Origin: DASQUK01 sp050744525
Lineage (GTDB): Bacteria > Actinomycetota > Acidimicrobiia > Acidimicrobiales > VFJN01
NCBI GenBank assembly: GCA_050744525.1
Contig: JBOGHG010000056.1
Span: forward strand, 1 to 19,541
Direction of reading: 5' to 3'
DNA length: 19,541 nucleotides
Numbering within the stretch: the stretch's first letter is position 1; the number at the start of each line of letters is the position of its first letter. The position numbers were made by a program, and so were the translations under genes. This document shows, piece after piece, positions 14,734 through 19,541 of the stretch. A model generated the notes under the pieces. The model was given only the letters and a program-made list of their open reading frames with translations. It ran no database searches and was not told where the DNA came from.

Positions 14734-17429
14734 CAGGCCGGCCCGGCCTCGTAGACCTGGAGCACCTCGTCGCCATAGTGGTTGATGACCTTGATGGCGA
14801 TCTTTCCGGTGTCGGGCACGGGGAACTGGCGGCTCACCGTCGAGTAGAGGGTCGCCCACGCGTCCTCGTCGACGTCGGCTCGTAGGGCGCGCCGCAACTG
14901 AGCGTATGGGTCGTTGCCACCGGTGAAGTAGGCGTGGCGGACGAAGAAGCTCTCGCCGTTGTAGTTGCTGTCTACGAACCAGCAGGCGATGTCGTCGGTC
15001 GATCCGGAACGGACCTCGCCTGTGGTCGGGTCGTAGACGTCGACGCCGCGAACCTCGATCTCGATGTCACCGTCGACGCGCCGGATGTCGACGTCGGGCT
15101 CGCCGAAGACCATGAAGAGGTTGCCGGCGCCAGTCTTCTTGAGCAGGTCGCCACCCATGGCCAAGTCGGGGTTCATGCGGGCGAGAAGCACGCGCAGGCG
15201 CCCGAGTCGGCGCTCCACCGCCGCGACAGCGAAGCCGTCATCGGTGGGTGCGAACTCGCGCGCGGTCTCGCCGGAGTGTGGGTCGAACGCGAAGCCGCAC
15301 ACGACGAGCAGATCGAAGCCGGCACCGCGCATCGCCTCCTTGGCCGCCTCCTTGATGTGGTCGGGGCCGACCGTGCCGTGCTCGGGACCGAGGCTGATCG
15401 CCACGCGACGCGTCTGGTCCTGCGCGTCGGTGAACTCACCTTCGGCCTGGATCCACGTCCCCGCGTAGAGGTCGAGTCGGTCGAAGCCGATCTCCTCACC
15501 CTTGAAGGTGTTGTGGACGCCAGCCTTGCGGAGGTTGTCGAGGATGGTCTGCTCGAATGACGGTGCGTCGGCATCGGTCGCCGCGGCCGCCTCGGTGCTC
15601 GTCGGCGGCGGGCGTTCGTCGTCGAGCACCCGGTGGGGCGAGAGGCTCTCGACAGTGAACCGTCCGGTGACCCGCACCTTCTTGCGGTCCTCGTAGGGCT
15701 GGTCGACGAGCAGTTCGCTGTCGGAGTGCCGCGCGATGGCGGCATCGATCTCCTCGCGCGACAGGCCCTGCGCGATGTCCGGGTTCCGCGCGATCGACTT
15801 CAAGGTGATGTGGGGCACGCGCTTGTAGACGAAGCCCTTGCGCACGTCACCGGCGTGGCCGTTCCCGACCGATGGTGTGCCGGCGAGCTCGGCCTCCTTC
15901 GTTGCACCCTCAGGCGAGTCGGCGAGCAAGTAGTACGGGAAGCGCGCGCACATGAGTCGTGTGCGCGCAAGCGCGAGCGCGACGCGGCTGGTGTCGATGG
16001 TGATCCATCGGCGCCCCCACTGCTCCGCCACATACGCGGTGGTGCCCGACCCGCACGTCGGGTCGAGCACGAGGTCACCCGGATCCGTCGTCATGAGCAT
16101 GCAGCGCTGGATGACCTTCGTGTTCGTCTGCACCACGTAGATGTTCTCGCCGCTGTAGCCGCCGCGTGCGGTGTCCGTCCACAGGTTGACCAGCGGGAAG
16201 TAGGGAAAGTCGTCGGCGAATCTGCGGAAGGCCAGCGTTGTGCCATAGGCCTCGAGGCGATCCGCCGCAGCAAGCCGATCGAAGCCGGCGCGATTCGTCT
16301 TCCACCCGCCTTTGCCAGGTGCATAGGCCTTCCCTGCATGCTCAACGGAGAATTGGGCGCTCTCCGGAGACGACGCGGACGTGAGAGGCGACCTTCGATA
16401 GACGCGCTCTTGTGCTCCGAGCGGTTGAGCGCCAGCCTTCTCCTCCGCGGTGATCCGTCGAGTTGAGCCATCGCTCTGAAGGACGAAGTCGTAGTTGACC
16501 CAGTCGAAGCCCTCGCGCGGGTCGAAAAGGGGCCGGTACTTCACCGAAGACCGGTCACGGCAGTACCACACGAGGTAGTCGGAGACTGCGGAGAGGACCT
16601 CGGTGCCGATTCCAGGACTGCCTGCGGTAGCGGTCTTCTTGACCGTGATGAGACTCACGAAATTCTCATCGCCAAAGACCTCGTCCATGAGCGCACGCAC
16701 GCGATGCACGTTCTCGTCGCCAATCTGGACGAAGCACGAGCCGGACTCCGTCAGCAGCTCGCGCGCGACGGTCAAGCGGTCCCGGAGGTACGCGAGGTAC
16801 GAGTGGATGCCGAGCTCCCACGTGTCGCGGAACGCCTTGATCTGTTCGGGCTGCCTCGTGACGTCGGTGTCCTTGCCATCGCGCACGTCCCGCTTCCGCG
16901 TCGAGACCTGCCAGTTGCTGCCGAAGCGGATGCCGTAGGGCGGGTCGACGTAGACCATCTGAACCTTGCCGCGGAGGTTCTCCTTCTCGGCGAGGCTGTT
17001 CATCACGAGGAGTGCGTCACCGAGGATGAGACGGTTCGACCAGTTGCCCTCGTGGGCGTAGAAGTCGACGAGCTGGTCGAACTCCAGGCCGTCGAAGTCG
17101 TCGAACAGCGTCAGCTCAGGCTCGGCGTCGCCAGCCGCCGCTGTCTGCCGGAGGTTCTCGACGAGCGCGCGCGGGTCGACCTTCTCCTGGATGTAGACGG
17201 GGACGGTCGAGACGTTCAGGTACTCGGCGAGGTCCTGCTCGTCCTTGCCCTTCCACACGAGCTGGGGGTCGAGGCTCTGGTCGCGGGGATAGAGCGCGGT
17301 GCCGGGCTGCCGCTCGACGTCGGCGACGAAGTCGGCGAGCTCGCCGGTCGGGATGTTGACACGGCGATCGGCGTGGCGGGTCGACTCGACCGGTGTCGGG
17401 CCGGTCGTCTTCTTGGACGCGGGGCTCAT
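14733..17429 (-). CDS. Type III-like site-specific DNA (adenine-N6) methyltransferase, Mod subunit
   Basis: 898 aa; ATG 17429 overlaps the Res stop (ATGA). Motif IV DPPY is in QMVYVDPPYGIRFGSNWQ (residues 162-165). It precedes the AdoMet-binding motif I in DLVLDPTCGSGTTAYVAEQW (about 455-463), the order of beta-class amino-methyltransferases such as Mod of type III systems. Between them lies the target-recognition region (about 230-430). It would methylate adenine in an asymmetric site and so protect host DNA from the partner Res. Typical Mod proteins are about 600-680 aa. Here a C-terminal region of about 340 residues adds a segment with FEQTILDNLRKAG, FDLLVVCGFAFDPHSGETA and GNLFMVFGEPDVDIRRVDGD, probably interacting with Res. 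All catalytic motifs are present and there is no frameshift. I cannot deduce the recognition sequence. Confidence 0.9.
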   Translation of the reverse strand: MSPASKKTTGPTPVESTRHADRRVNIPTGELADFVADVERQPGTALYPRDQSLDPQLVWKGKDEQDLAEYLNVSTVPVYIQEKVDPRALVENLRQTAAAGDAEPELTLFDDFDGLEFDQLVDFYAHEGNWSNRLILGDALLVMNSLAEKENLRGKVQMVYVDPPYGIRFGSNWQVSTRKRDVRDGKDTDVTRQPEQIKAFRDTWELGIHSYLAYLRDRLTVARELLTESGSCFVQIGDENVHRVRALMDEVFGDENFVSLITVKKTATAGSPGIGTEVLSAVSDYLVWYCRDRSSVKYRPLFDPREGFDWVNYDFVLQSDGSTRRITAEEKAGAQPLGAQERVYRRSPLTSASSPESAQFSVEHAGKAYAPGKGGWKTNRAGFDRLAAADRLEAYGTTLAFRRFADDFPYFPLVNLWTDTARGGYSGENIYVVQTNTKVIQRCMLMTTDPGDLVLDPTCGSGTTAYVAEQWGRRWITIDTSRVALALARTRLMCARFPYYLLADSPEGATKEAELAGTPSVGNGHAGDVRKGFVYKRVPHITLKSIARNPDIAQGLSREEIDAAIARHSDSELLVDQPYEDRKKVRVTGRFTVESLSPHRVLDDERPPPTSTEAAAATDADAPSFEQTILDNLRKAGVHNTFKGEEIGFDRLDLYAGTWIQAEGEFTDAQDQTRRVAISLGPEHGTVGPDHIKEAAKEAMRGAGFDLLVVCGFAFDPHSGETAREFAPTDDGFAVAAVERRLGRLRVLLARMNPDLAMGGDLLKKTGAGNLFMVFGEPDVDIRRVDGDIEIEVRGVDVYDPTTGEVRSGSTDDIACWFVDSNYNGESFFVRHAYFTGGNDPYAQLRRALRADVDEDAWATLYSTVSRQFPVPDTGKIAIKVINHYGDEVLQVYEAGPA

Positions 17430-19541
17430 GCGCGCGCTCCCGCGACATCGTTCACGACCGCTTCGATCATCCCGCCGGCCTCCCAGGGGTCGGTGACCTC
17501 GATGAACCGCCAGCGCCCGAAACCGCCGTGGTCGTTGACCGCGGGGATCCAGAGATCACGGGTGGTGTTCACCTTGTGCTCCTTGTCGCGCCGGCCCGCG
17601 CCCGAGACCTCGATCAGCAGGTTCAGGAGATCGTCGTCGCCGTGGCCGTCGTCGACCCGGGCGATGAAGTCGGGCACGTAGGCGCGCTGCTGACCGTCGA
17701 TCGTGTACGGGATGGTGAAGCCGAGACCTTGGTTCTTCACATAGGTGCGCACCGCGGGCAGGTGCTCGAGCTTGCCGGCGAGGTGGGCTTCCCATCCGCT
17801 GTCGCACACGACGTGACTGATGTGGCAGCGATCCGGGTGGGTCACGTACACGTCCTTGGTGCTGTCGAAGTCGACGTACCGCGTCGAGCCGACCGGGTCA
17901 TAGGGGCGCAGCAGCGGCACGAGCCGGCGATCGCCGCCCTGGAAACGAACGATCGACGAGTAGAGCTTCTCGACCGCATCGTCGGCGCGCTGCGCCATGG
18001 CCAGCAGTCCGATGTACGCGTCGTCCTTGAGCGTCACGCACTCGCCGATCCAGCGCTTGCTGATCTCGACCAGGCGAGGGAACAGCCAAGGCCGCTCGGC
18101 GCCGGGCTGTCCCTCTTCGTCGGGCGCGCGGAAGTAACGGTCGAGGAGCCGCTTGGCGAGGACGAACGCGACCTGCTGGGCGCGCATCGCTTCGAACCGC
18201 TCGAGGCGGTGCTCCTCGGTCTCGCCCACGATGGCGGCGACGTCGGTACGGGTGGGGACGTCGCGGGAGTCGAGCGCGAGGCGGGACTCGTCGATGAAGT
18301 CGGCTTCGAGGTGCTCGTCGGGGATCTCCCACCGGTAGCCGACGAGACGAGGGAAGGTGATCTCGGCGTGGATGCGGTCTTCGATCGCCCGAACCCGAGT
18401 GGGGATCGGGCCCGGCTTGGGGTCGGGCCCGGAGCCGGAGGCGGGGATGAAGCTGAACGGGACGCCGTAGACCTCGGCGTACTCCGGCTCGAAGCGACCG
18501 TCTTCGCCCACGACGTACGACCGGCGCCGCAGCCCGCGGCCGACGACCTGCTCGCAGAGGAGCTGGGTGCCGAACGCGCGCACGCCGAGGACGTGGGTGA
18601 CCGTGTTCGCGTCCCACCCTTCGGTGAGCATCGATACCGACACGACGCAGCGAACGCCCTCGCCGAGCTTGCCCGGCTTGCCGACGGTGTTCATGACCTC
18701 GCGCAGCAGGTCCTCGTCGGTGAGCTCGTCGACGTCACGCCCGGGGAACCGCTGCCGGACCTCGGCCTTGAACTCCTCGATCTCGGCAGCAGCGGCGGCC
18801 TTGAACTCCGCGCTCATCGCGTCACCGGAGTCGAGCTGTGTGGAGTCGACGAGGATCGTCTTGGGGCGCGCCGACCACCGGTCGCCGTCGGCGTTGGAGA
18901 ACAGAGTGAGCTTGCCCGGCACGACCACCGTCGCGTCTGTCGCGCCGGGAAGCGGCTTGGCCCAGCCGGCGATGTAGTCGAAGACGAGCTTGGAGACGTT
19001 GGTGTTGTTGCACACGACGATGAACACCGGCGGCGTTGAGCCGTCGATGTCGGTCGTGGTCTCCTCCCAGCGGCGAAACGCCTTCTCGTAGTTGCTGTAC
19101 AGGCTCTGCAGCGCGCCTTCGAGCGGCGCCGGCAGGGTCGGCTCCTGGCCGTCGACGGCGTCGGTCTTGCGGCCCTTCTTCGGCAGGTCGTCTCGAATGC
19201 GAAGCCACAGGCCGCGATAGGTCGGCATGTCGGTCTGGGCGGCGTTGTCGTCGACCGGGACGCGTGGGATCTTCACCAGCCCAGCCTCGATGGCGTCGAT
19301 CAGCGAGAAGTCGGACACGACCCACTGGAACAGCGTCCCCTCCGGCCAGCCCGAGCCTCGGAGGTAGAAGGGAGTGGCCGACAGGTCGTAGACGACGCGC
19401 ACGCCCGTCTTGGCGGCGATGGCCTGCAGGCCGGTGAGCCACACGCGTGCTTCCTCGTCGCGCTTGGCGGCCTCGCGCTTGTCCTCACCGCTCAGCACCG
19501 GCAGCTCACCGTCGTCGGCACCGACGCGTCGCCGGTAGCAG
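17426..19541 (-). CDS. Type III-like restriction endonuclease, Res subunit (BPTD_3080-like), 5' end outside the window
   Basis: Partial: the frame runs off the right edge, so Walker A and B motifs are outside. Visible helicase parts are motif III (VRVVYDLSATPFYLRGSGW), motif V (VSVSMLTEGWDANTVTHVLG) and motif VI (LLCEQVVGRGLRRRSY), i.e. superfamily 2 as in Res translocases. The C-terminal endonuclease region reads YVPDFIARVDDGHGDDDLLN, then LLIEVSGAGRRDKEHKV and WIPAVNDHGGFGRWRFIEV. It resembles a PD-(D/E)XK site in which the usual Lys after EV is Ser; a Lys pair follows 5-10 residues later. From memory, the BPTD_3080-type family has Thr/Ser there. Coupled to Mod through ATGA. The enzyme should translocate using ATP and cut unmethylated foreign DNA. 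Intact throughout the visible 705 codons. Confidence 0.88.
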   Translation of the reverse strand, partial: CYRRRVGADDGELPVLSGEDKREAAKRDEEARVWLTGLQAIAAKTGVRVVYDLSATPFYLRGSGWPEGTLFQWVVSDFSLIDAIEAGLVKIPRVPVDDNAAQTDMPTYRGLWLRIRDDLPKKGRKTDAVDGQEPTLPAPLEGALQSLYSNYEKAFRRWEETTTDIDGSTPPVFIVVCNNTNVSKLVFDYIAGWAKPLPGATDATVVVPGKLTLFSNADGDRWSARPKTILVDSTQLDSGDAMSAEFKAAAAAEIEEFKAEVRQRFPGRDVDELTDEDLLREVMNTVGKPGKLGEGVRCVVSVSMLTEGWDANTVTHVLGVRAFGTQLLCEQVVGRGLRRRSYVVGEDGRFEPEYAEVYGVPFSFIPASGSGPDPKPGPIPTRVRAIEDRIHAEITFPRLVGYRWEIPDEHLEADFIDESRLALDSRDVPTRTDVAAIVGETEEHRLERFEAMRAQQVAFVLAKRLLDRYFRAPDEEGQPGAERPWLFPRLVEISKRWIGECVTLKDDAYIGLLAMAQRADDAVEKLYSSIVRFQGGDRRLVPLLRPYDPVGSTRYVDFDSTKDVYVTHPDRCHISHVVCDSGWEAHLAGKLEHLPAVRTYVKNQGLGFTIPYTIDGQQRAYVPDFIARVDDGHGDDDLLNLLIEVSGAGRRDKEHKVNTTRDLWIPAVNDHGGFGRWRFIEVTDPWEAGGMIEAVVNDVAGARA

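Noticed and set aside
14739..14859. Upstream extension of the GmrSD-RAMA frame to 14859
   Set aside because: It overlaps the Mod 3' end and its residues are Arg/Pro-rich noise. ATG 14733 with the TGATG coupling is the natural start.
17393..19039. 548-codon plus-strand open frame opposite Res
   Set aside because: Antisense to the helicase/nuclease, with a Val/Leu/Asp/Gly-biased translation and no domain. Explained by codon bias of the real gene.
1..19541. CRISPR array, rRNA genes, origin of replication
   Set aside because: No regularly spaced repeats, rRNA-like sequence or DnaA-box cluster was seen. The only tRNA-like sequence is the 3' half at 11497-11540.

Overview
The window is high-GC DNA with actinobacterial character. 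The signs are a DivIVA-type coiled-coil protein, a luciferase-like F420-type oxidoreductase start, GTG/TTG starts, ATGA and GTGA gene overlaps, and a Pro-rich membrane-anchored HtrA protease. An Actinomycetota genome, possibly Acidimicrobiia-like, fits best, but this is inferred from gene style and not from a marker gene.

Left part (about 1-6860). It is dominated by broken genes. On the minus strand lies the wreck of an aromatic-ring catabolic operon, read from about 4573 down to 1560: acyl-CoA ligase C-terminus, extradiol (VOC) dioxygenase, fumarylacetoacetate-hydrolase (FAH) family enzyme, TetR regulator. Two unrecognised small genes follow (1555-871). Almost every member carries frameshifts, and the dioxygenase and the hydrolase each carry an in-frame TAG. 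Several disruptions coincide with G/C homopolymers or with 17-22 bp tandem duplications. On the plus strand an intact DivIVA-like gene (4614-5909) overlaps a truncated luciferase-like oxidoreductase. Isolated C-terminal fragments lie at 385-689 (possible 2OG-Fe(II) oxygenase-type protein) and 6526-6858 (EF-hand-like protein).

Middle (about 7080-11545). A 1158-bp IS630-family element (7249-8406) with clear inverted repeats and a TA target duplication abuts an IS3-family transposase remnant. Next come a trypsin-like S1C/HtrA protease with a frameshift in its Pro-rich N-terminus, a small unknown ORF coupled to it, and a tyrosine integrase that has lost its N-terminal part. Just past the integrase is the 3' half of a tRNA-Met(CAU), followed on its own strand by a hairpin. 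This is the typical footprint of an integrase attachment site and marks a mobile-element boundary.

Right part (11759-19541, minus strand). Four intact, overlapping genes form a defence operon in the order Res, Mod, DUF262-DUF1524-RAMA, ERCC4 nuclease. Res is a helicase/nuclease of the type III-like BPTD_3080 class and runs off the window edge. Mod is an 898-aa beta-class adenine methyltransferase. The third gene fuses a GmrSD-like NTPase and His-Me nuclease to a RAMA domain. The fourth is an ERCC4-type nuclease that probably starts at CTG. Start/stop overlaps (ATGA, TGATG, CTGA) couple all four. This combines a modification-blocked restriction enzyme with a probably modification-aware nuclease and a further structure-specific-type nuclease. 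It is the best candidate here for an incompletely described system.
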